From contig VDFB02296643.1 of the NCBI GenBank assembly GCA_007258455.2, positions 1 to 64,000 on the forward strand: DNA of 64,000 nucleotides. Direction: 5' to 3'. Each line of letters starts with the position of its first letter. Position 1 is the stretch's first letter. Below, piece after piece: positions 1-11,074 of this stretch. A program made the position numbers and the translations under genes. Below the pieces are notes generated by a model that worked only from the letters and a program-made list of their open reading frames with translations, searched no databases and was not told the origin of the DNA. Origin of the DNA: Sequoia sempervirens. Taxonomy: Eukaryota; Streptophyta; Pinopsida; Cupressales; Cupressaceae.

Positions 1-1300
1 GAATGCATTGTATGGATCATATTGGTTTTGAGTTATGACATTCTGTTGCGGATTTGGTTGGAAATTTTGTTGTTGTTGTGCTCGTAATTGTCTTTGTGCT
101 TGCAACTATTGTTGAGTATGTTGTTGTTGTGTTTGTTGGTATGTGATGCTTTGTTGTGGGGATGGTATTTGTTGTTGATGTGAAGCAACATTTTGTTGGG
201 GATGTTGTGAAGTGAGTTGATTTTGTGGTGGGATGATGTTTTGATGTTGTTAATGCATGACATTTTGTTGAGGATATTGTTGTTGTTGATGTTGTTGAGG
301 TTGTTGATTTTGATGTTGTTCATGTTGGTATTGTTGATGTTGATGTTGGGGTTGTTTATTTTGATGTTGTTGATGTTGGGGTTGTTGTATGTTGGGACCA
401 TTCAAGTTCATGTTTTGTGAAGGTGGATTCATCCCATAATTTTTCATGTTTGAATTTTGAGCATTGTATCTTGATGGGATGTTGGTGTTTTGAAAGCCTA
501 GATTTGAGCTGGTGTTTTGAAAACCTAGACTTGTGTTGGTATTTTGAAAGCCTAGACTTGTATTGATATTCTCTAGACTTTGAGCATTGTACAAGGGATT
601 AACATATTGATTTGAGAAATTTGTTTGATCCATCCCTTACAAAGTAACCTTTGGTTGAATTGACACATTTAATGAAGAAGGCCTTGGTATTTGTTGCGTA
701 GTATTTTGTGCCAAAGATTCATTTCCAAGTGGGTGATTCCTTGATGATATTCTTGATGCTAAGGATTATTCTTTTAATGTTTTTACATCAAAGTTTGAGG
801 GAAGTTTAGCACCATTTTGTGCAAGTTTTAACATGTACAAATTTGGGTCAAGATTTAACATGGTTTCTATTATGTGACCAAGAGTTGGATCTTGTGACAT
901 TTCTAGAAGTTCATTGGGAGTGAATTCTCTAGGTTTATTGGTGATATCCTCTGTATAAACAATTTCAACGCGAGTTGTTTGAGGTTGTGTTTTGGTTGGT
1001 AATAAAACTTCATGATTGATATTGGGCATTTCATAGGGTTGATCACTAACATTTGTAGTAATATTAACATTTGAACCACTAGGATTGGATTCCATATTTC
1101 TCTTATATTGGGATCTTGTTGTGAGCATACAACTTGTACTAACCCTAGAAGATATGAATTGTGATATTTTGTCCAAATGATTTCGTTTAAATGTTTCTTC
1201 AAATTGGGATAATAGTGACACCTTAACAAGTTTTGGACCAATATTTTGAATGAAGTTTGGTTGGATGGATGATGTGGAACTTTCAATTTAGACAAAGTTT
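1..1300 (-). pseudogene. Decayed Gln-rich reading frame, probably retroelement gag-like, cut by the window edge
   Basis: Read on the minus strand from about 1300 down to 1, one frame stays coding-like throughout. It has a mixed N-terminal half (about 1221-766), a short Ser/Thr-rich linker, then a long Gln/His/Asn-rich tail. Residues LGFQNT recur three times near 560-480. The frame is broken by TAA or TAG at about 768, 634, 247 and 111. Most of these lie among CAA/CAG codons, so they fit C-to-T loss of glutamine. No ATG fixes the start and the 3' part lies outside the window. I do not recognise the family. The gag-like call is inference from the retroelement surroundings and the low-complexity tail. 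A decayed host Gln-rich protein is the alternative. Confidence 0.45.
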
Positions 1301-2590
1301 GGACTAGATCTATTGTTTATGATCATTTTGAGGATGATGATAATAATATTGCAAACTTCAAGAGTAGACTAATGACTCTAAAGTAGGCTAGCTCACCATG
1401 ATTTTGACACTAATTTGATCAAATTCTTGTAAAAGAGATTGTTTTCCAAGCAAGATGTCAAACTAAGACATGAGATGAAGATCTAAGTCAAAATGACCAA
1501 TATCTAATCTTAGGTTATTGTTTTGAATGGATTGAGCTAATGGTTTGTTGTTTTTGATAAGTTGATCCAAATGATAATTAATTGTGTTTCAACAATTCCA
1601 ATGTGAAGCTAGAAGTTATAGTTTTGTTACTATTTTGAATGATCAAGATAGTCATGGGGACGTATTTTTCATGAAACTCAAGTTTGTTAAAGTCTACTAG
1701 TCAACAATTTGAATATGCAAATTTACTAGGTTCTCTATATTTTTTGATAGACAAAGGCATTGCATTGTCAAAACAAAGGTGTTGCACTATTTACTACAAA
1801 GGAACGTGATGCTTGCAAATGCACGAATATGTCTGCAAATGCGCCTTGATTCCATAGAAGCATCGCAGTGTTGGAAACATAGGTGATGAGATGTAGTTCC
1901 TATGTTTACTCTAGAACAAAGGCATTGCGATGTAGAGGAGTGTTGAGATGCAAAAAAAGGCATTGTTTTGACAAAAACAAAAGAGTTGATTTGCATACAA
2001 AGGGGCTACACTATCAAAACAGAGACACTACAATTTGTTCAGAGGTTAAAATTTTATAAGTTTGTCAGCATTTTGAAATTTTGATGTCTATTTTGTGTTT
2101 GATTGTTTTGGCAAGTGATAAAAAATAGTAAACAATATGTAAAACTAACTCAATTGGTGTTGGATGATTTATGTGTGTTCTTCTTCCACAAGATTCCACT
2201 AATTGGTATCACAAGTATATTCACGATAAAGACATGCTATAGAACACATCCTATTTGTAGTGGTAGATTGGGTTTGTCATCTTATTGTTAAAGACACGCT
2301 ATAGAACACATCCTATTTGTAGTGGTGGATTGGGTTTGTCATCTTATTGTAGGCCCACATAATAAAATACCTTCCAATGAGTGGATGACTAGAGTATGCC
2401 AAGGTCATGTACCACATTGACATCTCTTACCTTGAGAGGAAAAAATTCTAATAAGGGATTATTATCACCTCAACAAAGGTTGGTACATAGCAAGTAACTT
2501 ATGCATTTATCCTTGTATATTTCACCACTTTAAATTGACGGTCTACAAATGACTCTTAATCTTATAGATTTTATAAGTTTGTAGTGGGGG
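1301..2590. other. AT-rich stretch without recognisable gene; contains a 62-bp tandem duplication
   Basis: I see no sustained coding frame here. The only clear structure is two near-identical units at about 2228-2289 and 2290-2351, beginning AAAGACATGC / AAAGACACGC, which differ at a few transition positions. The rest is featureless AT-rich sequence. Confidence 0.5.
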
Positions 2591-5200
2591 AATTAGTGAA
2601 CAAAGAGCTCATCCAACATGCCCGAGTCGAAAGGGGTCACCTCTCTCCTCATCACCTATACATTTCTTGGTGAACCGAGGGTCACTAGGCTTGGCTTGAA
2701 GGATGCTAGCTACTCCTTGGGGTACAACTTTCGTTTTGAAACATAGAAAAATGGGATGAGAGGTTGGTGAATCACAATGGAGTGAGGACCTAGGAAACCC
2801 TTACTTTTCATATATTTCATTAGAAAATGAGATCCCCAAAGGAAGGATTAACTTCCAACCCTTGGGTGAGTCAACCCTAGATTGGAAGATCTATTGTTTT
2901 CCTTATGATAAAAAAGTGTAAAATATGACTAAAATGTACTTTTAGGAGATGGAAATAAAATGCCTAATGAACTCAATTTTACAATGTAAAACTTGAAATG
3001 CAAATTTAAATCATATTACTAACATAATTCACAATCTTCTGACAGATCTGAGAAGGGTAAAATACTATGCACCTGCCACCAAAAATGTTGCAAAGTTTCG
3101 TACTAGGACTCATTCGTCCAAGGGCGAATGGGTCTTTATACAGGGTTTTTCCTCAACTTTAGGGGTCCTTTGGTGCAAGATCCAAGCTTCTGTTTGCCCC
3201 AAGTTTCATTGTCAGAAAGCTGTAAATAAATTCAGGATATGAGTTTCTGTGTCTTGACAACAATGTTGACAACTTTGTGAAATTTCTCTTTTGATTAGTC
3301 TTCAATCCTTCTTCACCTACAAATCTGGGCATACACAAAGAGAGTTGAAAATGTTTGTTTTTGGTTGAATAGGGGTTTACCTTGGTCAAACCCCAATTTG
3401 GTAATTAAACCTTGATAATGAAATAATAATAAAATAAAGGAATGGATGAATGAACAAAGCTTGTTGCAATTCACCAAACCCTTTTATGGCTACCCTTAGA
3501 GGATTAAAGTCTAACACATCTCTCTAAGGATTGGATCTTGCATAAAATGGATTGATTGCTTGATAAATATTGATGCTTGAATGCTTGCTTGAAACTTGAA
3601 ACCTACATCACAATGTTAGCTCCAAAAACATGCATGAACACACATGAATCTTGACATCATGATAGGATCTTGAATGTTGTTGTAGATGACTGATAAATCC
3701 ACTCTTCAATGCTCTTGACAATTATATTTGCTCATGTGAAAGTTGCCTTAATGCTAGATATTTTGAATTGATAAAATAACTATGTATTTAGAGGTATTTC
3801 CTTAATTACCTGACAATTGAACACCACAAGCCGACCTTTGCAATTTAGATTTAGATAATTAAAATGCTGCCAAAAATATATTAAAATTGGGTCCCGAGAC
3901 TTAATGGGAACCCATTTTCCCTTGGGTGAATGGGTCTTCAACCCTAAACCTAGGACACACATTTTCCAAGATGTGTAATTAAGTGTATGCATTGATTAAA
4001 TGTGGGTTTCCCTTTCAAAAAAAAATTAATTAGGCATGTGAATGCATAATTGGGCCAATTAAAGGCTTAATTAAGTGCAATTAATTAAGGGGATGCAAAC
4101 ATAGTGTGAAAATGTAAAGGATTACTTTTTTCTACACTACATTTAGCCACCACTTTAGTGAGAGTATGAACTTGTGCTCAAACTCACAATAAAGTAGACA
4201 AATACATGTCGAGAGGGGTCCAAGTGCATAAATGTCGAGGGGATAGGATGACAAGGATCAAGGAGGTTACGCAAGCCCCCAAGATCAAGATCCCATGGAA
4301 AATCAACATAAGCACAAAGGGACACACACATATGTATGATATGAAACAACAAGACAAGACACAAACATACAATGCCAAAATTAATGCAAGGAGGAAAGAA
4401 AGATGGACTAGCAAGCTGCATTATGCCATCTCCATTAAATACACTCATAAGGATATCAAATCTCTTACGAAACACATGGCTCCATAGGAAAGCGAGTTGT
4501 GTTATGCTCGGTGGCGATGAAAAATACACTCGCAAGGGCTAGTGCAGTCCAATATACACTAGGTGAGTCCCCAAGACAAATATGAGAAACACGCACTAGG
4601 TCTACAAGGTGTGAACTCACAAAACAAGTGGCGATGGGAAAGTCATGCAAGGTCTCCAAGCTCCCATACGCCAACCATACCAAAAGTTATACTCCCTGAT
4701 AACTTTGATAAGGTGCCACAATATGATCAAGATGTTATGCCAATGCTACACTAAGGTCAACCTCTTTAAACAAAGTGGAGCAAGAAATGTTAAACAAAGC
4801 TCACCTCAGGGGGTGCAAATAAATAATGCCAAAATAATAATATGCCAAAATGAAATAATGGTAATGTAATGATCACACTTCCTAGGAGATGTATGCTATC
4901 ATCACTAAGAAGGGAACATGCAAACAATGATTGAGGGACAATATGACCCCCACTTAAAATGTCAACATACTTGCTATGTTGGTATATTAAGTAGAAAGAG
5001 AGGAAGAGGGGATCCTTGAAATAATGCACACCTCCCAAAAACTAGTTATCCTTTCCCCCCAAGCATAGAGACAAAAACAACCACCAAAGACTATCATGTT
5101 GCTGCTAAGATAAATATGCTTGCACTTGAGATTGTACCACCATAAATGGCAATGAGAAAGACACGTAAAGCTACCAATGCCACATAGTGATGAGCAACAT
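2591..5200. other. Non-coding, LTR-like repeat debris
   Basis: No frame of useful length carries a recognisable domain. The texture resembles plant LTR sequence: stretches of TTAATTAA-type AT-rich DNA around 4020-4100, and GGTCACC / GGGTGAGTC-type segments near 2630-2880. I could not pair two LTR ends or find a TSD, so no element is delimited. It lies between two minus-strand retroelement fragments and may be part of a nested element. Confidence 0.3.
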
Positions 5201-5219
5201 GATAGGATTAAAATCAGTA

Positions 5220-5990
5220 TTAATTAGAGGAAATAGGTGCATCAACACAAGGAAGAGCACCACAATCCTTAAGATGTTGATTTTTACTACTCAAAGCCTT
5301 ACATTCATTAGTAGAATGACCATGAACTCGATGATATGCACAAAATGATCTCTTGTTATAAAATTTCTTTCGTGTTCTTGGAGGGAGAGATATCAAACGG
5401 GCTTGGCAAGGTACCCTCTTGATCAATAGTAGAAGATGTGTCTTTCTTTTGTGACAAAGATATTTCTTTCTTAGTACAAGGTGTCATACATACACAAGAC
5501 TCTAGATTGCGAGATTTTGTACTCTCCCTTAAAGGAGGGTGTAAAATCTAATTCACCCCAATCATCACTAAGACATGTGTTGGAAGATGAAGCAATATCA
5601 TGACCATGATGTATATTTGTCTTAGGAGTGTTTTGCATAGTAACATTGATATTAAGTGAAGGTTTCTTTGATGATTTCGTTTCTTTTAAAGGAAAATAAC
5701 CAAGACCACTTGTTGTTTCTTATGTGTAAGGCTTTATAGGTACATGGATACCTTGTTCTCTAGCACATCATCCTTTTCCATTGCAGCCAAGTTGTTTTAA
5801 AAGGTCATAACCTCTTCCATAAAGTTTTTCCATTTCTTTTGGATTTGGTGGTTTCTCGTGATCACCCTCATCATATGTGAATGCATAATTTGTGTTTTCC
5901 TCTTCTTTGCTAAAAGTTGTGGACTCACATGCTTTTTATGACTCAACTTGTGTTGATATTATGTTAGCTTCTTTCTCTTTCTCTTTTCTA
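5220..5990 (-). pseudogene. Retroelement fragment with a G-patch domain and a CCHC-like zinc knuckle
   Basis: On the minus strand, about 5826-5693 translates as a G-patch: GYDLLKQLGCNGKG, a stop, then REQGI, PIKP and a closing GLGY, the usual glycine spacing of that RNA-binding fold. Further downstream, about 5349-5307 reads CAYHRVHGHSTNEC, the C-H-GH-C pattern of Ty3/gypsy gag or gag-pro knuckles. At least four stops and some frame changes lie between, so it is dead. G-patches occur next to protease in betaretroviruses; here the domain is inferred to belong to a plant Ty3-type polyprotein. No RT is visible nearby, so this is a partial copy. The G-patch call is firm and the element assignment is weaker. 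Confidence 0.65.
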
Positions 5991-6121
5991 TTTTCCTGAT
6001 TTATGTGTAATCTTGTATTCTCCCATGAATATAGGTGTAAAATCCAATGAACCCCAGTGTGGGTGCAAAAAGTTGGGGGGCCAAAAAGTGGCCAACTTTT
6101 TTAAAAAAATTTTGAAAAGCC

Positions 6122-6285
6122 ATAATGTGAGCGCATTATAACGCACTTGCGTTATAATGTGAGCGCATTATAACTTGCGTTATAATGTGAGCGCATTATA
6201 ACGCACTTGCGTTATAATGTGAGCGCATTATAACGTGAGCGTGTTATAATGCACTCGCTTTATAACTTGAGCACATTATAGTTCA
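6122..6285. repeat. Tandem array of palindromic 28-32-bp units
   Basis: Units start ATAATGTGAGCGCATTATAA and alternate with AACGCACTTGCGTT. Unit starts fall at about 6122, 6154, 6182 and 6214, followed by a degenerate unit. Both halves are dyads: TTATAATG...CATTATAA and AACGCA-CT-TGCGTT. One unit lacks four bases. The array sits about 190 bp upstream of the start of a gene-like repeat, a position that would suit a subterminal or promoter-proximal binding array. That role is inference. Confidence 0.75.
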
Positions 6286-6473
6286 CAAGCACGTTATGAG
6301 TCTTTATAAGAAAAAAAAGGAAAAAAGAAAATCCAAATCATTTTAGATTGTCATATTTCCTTCATCTATAGCCTACAAACCCTTCCAAGCTGTGCTCGCA
6401 TTGTGGAGACCTCAAACTCATCAATTTCTTCATCGAATCTTTGCTATTTCTTCGCCAAAATTTTGCCACATCA

Positions 6474-7571
6474 ATGGGGAGCTCCAAGGAGTAAGATTTT
6501 ATTGTTTTTTTTGTAAATTTGTTGTTAAATAGGTAGATTTAATATGTTTTTGATGTTAATTTCTTTAATTATTAGGAGTTGAAAATCCACCTGATTCTTC
6601 TCCTCAAAATCCTTCTCCTCATGATCAAGCACACCAACAAAATCTTGATGAACAACCACAACAACAAACTCCAACAATTCCTCAACATCCTCCTAAAACT
6701 CAACAAAATTTAATGGGGGAAATTGAAAACAAAAAACAAATTGAGTTAATTGTGAGGTTGAACAATCATGTAAGTTCAACCTCAGAAAGAACCATGCTTG
6801 CAATTTCACTTCAAGCTATGTTAACACATGTAGATGCAATTAGCAAACAATTAAGTGGTTTGGAGGATAAGAGGTGGGAGTACAAATATTTTTATGTAGA
6901 TAAATTATCCTACAAAGAAGTAAAAAATTATAAAATTATAAAATATGACTTGCATTCACTATTCACTAACCCGCGTACAAATCAAACTCTTGATCTTACA
7001 AGCAAGAGGTTTCCTATCCATTGGTGCAACTACCAAGCGATAAAGGAACATTTTTTTAAGAGGTGGTGGATGGTTTTTGACCATCCTCCATGCAACAATA
7101 ATGAGATCCCCCAATATTTCTTGAGGAAACTCTACTTTGAGTTTCTCCTCAACAAAATCCCCAACTATTTTTGATATGTGGGACTTTCAGGGGAGAGGTG
7201 GTGGGTTGGTAGAGGATAGACTAGGTGCACATCTTGATCCTAAGTGGAAAGTGTGAAAAGCACTCACTAGATTGGATTATGAGCACATTGCTATCTCTTC
7301 CATTGTGAAGGAGAGTGTTGAGATGGACACTCTACAGTCTATTAGTCCTCCGACCCAGAGTATTATCTAGCATGCAAGTCCTACAATACAATATGAGCCA
7401 GGGGAGACTTCGAGGGGTAGGGTTCCACCCATACTTCTCAGGTTTTTGGGTCCACCTATACATATGACCCCACAAATAGTTAGGAGGCAGGTGCGCAGGC
7501 TACGTCTACAGTTGACCAGTTGGCGATGACAGATGCCATTTTGAATAAGGATTTTGGCCTTGATACTCAGG
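6474..7571 (+). pseudogene. 5' exons of an unrecognised multi-exon repeat-borne gene (copy 1)
   Basis: A possible first exon begins ATGGGGAGC at 6474 and meets GTAAGA at 6491; an acceptor ending TATTAG lies at 6575. Exon 2 reads as a Pro/Gln-rich N-terminus (PPDSSPQNPSP, QQQTP) and then an open frame from 6713 to 7174 with Trp/Phe-rich residues (KRWEYKYFYVDKL, HFFKRWW). The junction phase does not fit exactly. After 7174 the frame continues with a one-base shift (DMWDFQGRGGGLVEDRLG) and several stops, ending LDTQ before GTAAAT at 7572. I do not recognise the protein. A transposon-encoded accessory protein is possible. Downstream exons recur in copy 2 at 59.2-60.3 kb, showing this is a dispersed repeat and not a unique gene. 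Confidence 0.45.
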
Positions 7572-7635
7572 TAAATATTAGTATGTTCATTGAATTTAAT
7601 TTATTAAATTTCTTTTTTAAATGTAAGATTAACTA

Positions 7636-8232
7636 TTTTTTTTTGTTCGATGAATCGCTGCTAGGGGGTAGCACCCATATCACTTTTGATTGGAGCTATG
7701 AACTAGTGAGGCCACATTCGGGGGACCTCATCCTCGCCATTCATATTCCCACCTACAACCAGCTGAGCCCATCATCTTCGACGACCGTTTATTTGTTACC
7801 CTCCATATCCCTTGATTATCGCTACGCCTGCCTGCATTCCCATCAAGCAACCTATAAGACCCGGTGTCATTCCTTTGTTTTTTCTACACCTTCCTACATT
7901 CCCACCAAGCTCCCTGTAGGACCTGGCGTCATTCCTTCATCTACTTTGTCTGCCTGCATTCCCGCCAAGCTCCCTGCAGGACCCAACATCAATCCTCCAT
8001 CTGAACACCCCCGCCAACTCCACCTCTCCATCGTTCCCTCTAGCTTTGACCCCGCAGTAGCACCTGATCTTCTTGCGACCTCCTCCATTCTCTGAGCACA
8101 ATCCACTCCATTCTCTAAACTTTGGCCAATGATTGATGCGTGTTTGTCTCACCATCCAATGGTGGGATTCAAACACAGGACAATAGTTTCACTACTGCTT
8201 GCAACTTGTCGTTGCACTGTGGGGTCATCCCC
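7636..8232 (-). mobile_element. SINE-like retroposon, 597 bp, minus strand
   Basis: The segment is flanked by an 11-bp direct repeat AAGATTAACTA (7625-7635 and 8233-8243). It begins on the plus strand with nine T, that is, a 3' poly(A) on the minus strand. Near the opposite end the minus strand carries GTTTGAATCCC, close to an RNA polymerase III B box; the A box is weak. The body holds three imperfect tandem units of about 65-70 bp (roughly 7826-8000), each around CATTCCC(A/G)CCAAGCTCCCTG. Copy 2 of the host repeat lacks this segment at the matching place. A long frame across it is an accident of its C-rich composition. Confidence 0.6.
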
Positions 8233-8254
8233 AAGATTAACTAATTTAGTTTAA

Positions 8255-8505
8255 TGATTGTAATAAAATTTCAAGGTCATAGTGTTCATACTGTTTTCAC
8301 TGATCCTCTACCTCCTTTTTACTCCATTGCATCTACTGCCAAGGTATGTAACTAGTAAACAATTATAAATATTAAATGTGAATAGAATTGTTATATGAAT
8401 GGTATTCTAATATCTGATTTTGGATGTTGAATAGGTTAATAATGGAGATTTCACGATAACAGGTCTCCTAGTGGCGATGGAGTTTAAACCTTCACTTAGG
8501 TAATA
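8255..8505 (+). pseudogene. Middle exons of the unrecognised gene-like repeat (copy 1)
   Basis: Two exon-like pieces, about 8262-8342 (reads FQGHSVHTVFTDPLPPFYS, ending AAG before GTATGTAAC) and about 8435-8500 (after TTGAATAG, beginning GTTAATAATGG). They match 59,310-59,380 and 59,470-59,535, including the intron edges GTATGTAACTAGTA and GTTGAATAGGTTAA. Conservation of exon-intron structure between copies argues for duplication as DNA and not by reverse transcription. Function unknown. Confidence 0.5.
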
Positions 8506-8911
8506 GAATAAAGAACTTTTAACTAATGAATTGTACTTAATAGATTTGTGTAGTTTATATTCATATCATTGATTACATTACATTGCACATCGTTCAAACT
8601 CAATGCATTACTTCACATTGCATAACTAATAACTAGATGTTGATAGAGGACAAAATTTCAATTACAATATAGTTTTTTAGAAAGTCAACATTTAAGCAGT
8701 GATGTAATTACTTCACATAACTTAACTAATAACTAAGAGTAGCTACCAATTGCATTTGCTTGTCATAGAATTCCATGAGACCACATTTTATTAAGGCATT
8801 TTTTCAGTATAGTTCACTGCCTTATTTATGCTATAGATGCTTGGAAAAAATCTATCAAAGCATAATAGTAAGCAATAGCGTAGACAAGGCAATGAGTTGT
8901 TTGAAAAAATG

Positions 8912-8971
8912 CCTCAAAGAAATGTGGTCTCATGGTGATGTCCATCACCATGAGACCACATTTCTTTGAGG
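8912..8971. repeat. Near-perfect palindrome, 29-bp arms with a 2-bp spacer
   Basis: CCTCAAAGAAATG...CATGGTGATG at 8912-8940 is the exact reverse complement of 8943-8971, with TC between them. Imperfect pairing continues outward, giving arms of about 65 bp (roughly 8875-9010). It is part of the foldback-rich insertion. Confidence 0.9.
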
Positions 8972-10710
8972 AAAATTTTCAAACAACTCACTGCCTTGCC
9001 TATGCTACCACATTTTCCATATACATGTCTACCAAAGCATTTTATCAAACAATTCACTTCCTTGCTACTATGGCTAAAAGCCTAAAGCAGGTGCTTTCCA
9101 AAAAACTATGGATTCTTGGAAAAAATCAATTAAAGCATAATAGTAAGAAATAGCATAGACAAGGTAGCGAGTTGTTTGAAAAAATTCCTTGAAGATCCAT
9201 CACCATGAGACCACAATTCTTTGAGGCATTTTTTCAAACAAATCGCTTCCTTAAGAATAGATAATCCTCTTTAATAAAATCAAATCATTTTAAGGTCTTG
9301 GATTTGATCCCCAAATCTAATCCCATCCTCCATCTTCATCCTTAGATCCTATTCTTCCAATCCCCAAGTTCATTTCTAATCCATCATCCTAATTTCCATG
9401 CTCATCCAAAATCAATACCAATCTTTCTTCCAATCAATCCTCCACCGTGTCTAACCATCTAATCTATCCTCCATCCAACCTAATCTATTCTAATCCAACT
9501 TCATCCATTCCAACCAACCCCAACCATATCGATGATGATGAGCATAGCCTTTTTGACCAACTTGAATATAATCCCAATGATGACAATGAGAGCATCGTGG
9601 ATCACCTTGAATCCATTTTCAATAGATAGAATGTCCAATTTTCCACCAATCCCCCATCCAAAGCTCCCCTCAATTCCCATCCATATCATCCCCATCCACC
9701 ACCACTAATTTTATCCTTACCTACTACCATAATTATAAGGATGTCATGCTTAGATGTCTCCTTAGAATCGGTGCTAAGCTTCCATCCTCCCTACCTTCAT
9801 CCAATCCCAATCCATCTCCTCTTGCTTATCCTTCCCCTTCCTTTGACAATAGAAACAAATCCTTAAGCCAAAATTCCCCTCCAAATCCTTTTCAAGGTCC
9901 TCATCCTCATCCTCAATTTACCAGTCCATGGAAGCTTCCACCTCTTATTCCACTTGTTCATATCCTACATCCTTAAAATCCACATCACCCCACTATTACC
10001 AAGCAAATTCATCCCATATCTCTCATAATAACTTCCTACAGGGACTATTTGCAAAGGTGGTTGTTTCCCCATGCAAAAAAAAGTGGTGCAATCTTCTCAT
10101 GTCATGCATCCACCTTCATCCCCCCCACATCAAAATAAACCCTAATACCCTAAATCTTAAATGAATCCCCTATCAATCCATCTATCCAAGTTGAAGAGTC
10201 TATAAAACTTTCCTCCCTCATCACACCATCCATATCAAATGAACTATGTCCATCTCCTAGTCCAAAGCATGCTAACATAGATTCCCCTCCATATAAAGAT
10301 CAAGGAAACCCTTCTCCTCGATCATATGATTCCCTTCCATCTCATGATCCCATTTCCAATCAAGAACGATATATCCCTTCCATCTCATCTAATGATATCT
10401 TTCCACCTCAAGAGCAAGATATCCCTCCATCCCCCTCTCACAATCCCCTCTCCCCCACTTCATCTAATGACATCCTTTCTATATCCAGATCAAAGTACCT
10501 CTTCCACTCCATTGTATGCCCACTCTCGAAATGTGGTCTCAAAGTACACCTTCCACCCCATCTAATGATCCTCTTCCCCTCATGATCAAAAAACCCCTCC
10601 CTCTTCATGTCATGATCCCCCTCCATCTCATAACCAAGACCACACTATACCATCCACCCTATCCCAACATAATAGCATAGAGAAGGAAATTAACTATTTA
10701 AAAAAAAAAT

Positions 10711-10804
10711 GCCTCAAGGAAATGTGGTCTCATGGTGATGGAATGCCATGATAAACAAATTTGTCATGGCATTCCATCACCATGAAACTGCATTTCTTTA
10801 AGGC
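10711..10804. repeat. Second long hairpin of the same family, about 45-bp imperfect arms
   Basis: GCCTCAAGGAAATGTGG to TGCCATGATAAAC pairs with TTTGTCATGGCATTCC to TTTCTTTAAGGC with a few mismatches. It shares its outer half with the palindrome at 8912-8971 but has a different tip, GGAATGCCATGA. Confidence 0.85.
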
Positions 10805-11074
10805 ATTTTTTCAAACAGTTCATTGCCTTCTCTATGCTACCACATTTTTTGTACATGTCTACCAAATCATTTTATCAAACAATTCACTGCCTTGCTGGTA
10901 TGGATAAAAGCCTAAAACATGTGCTTTCGAACAAGATATGGATAGGGAAAATAGTAAGCATAATAGTAAGAAATAAATAGTTCAATAAGTATTCAAAATT
11001 TTGTTGATTATCTCATACATTATAAGCCATGACATGCATCACTATTATACTTTTCGTGATTGAATAATTTGTTG

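Larger units (their letters stand above)
8510..11045. mobile_element. Foldback-rich insertion interrupting the gene-like repeat
   Basis: Copy 2 runs directly from the GGTAATA intron start to the GTTTCATTTTTAG acceptor. Copy 1 has about 2.5 kb between them. The insert carries long inverted and direct repeats near both ends (8770-9260 and 10,665-10,975), each with the phrases ATGTGGTCTCATGGTGATG, TTTTTCAAACAACTCACTGC and CATGTCTACCAAA. Between them is a pyrimidine-rich stretch (about 9300-10,660) of CCATC / CCTCC repeats without a credible gene. Exact ends and TSD are not clear. The structure suggests a foldback-type DNA transposon, but no transposase is present. Confidence 0.5.

Noticed and set aside
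3085..3130. Minus-strand GAATGAGTCC...ACGAAAC resembling a hammerhead ribozyme core
   Set aside because: The invariant CUGAUGA is CGAAUGA here, stem II would have only about two pairs, and no matching stems I and III are visible. At best it is a long-dead copy.
6122..6285. CRISPR-like array
   Set aside because: Repeats abut with no unique spacers, and the context is a plant nuclear genome.
7520..8095. Open frame of 191 codons
   Set aside because: It runs from an intron edge across the poly(T) and C-rich body of a minus-strand SINE-like insertion; its length is a composition artefact.
9447..10565. Several Pro/Ser-rich open frames on the plus strand
   Set aside because: They lie in CCATC/CCTCC simple-sequence DNA within the foldback insertion, in different frames, with no domain or conserved start.
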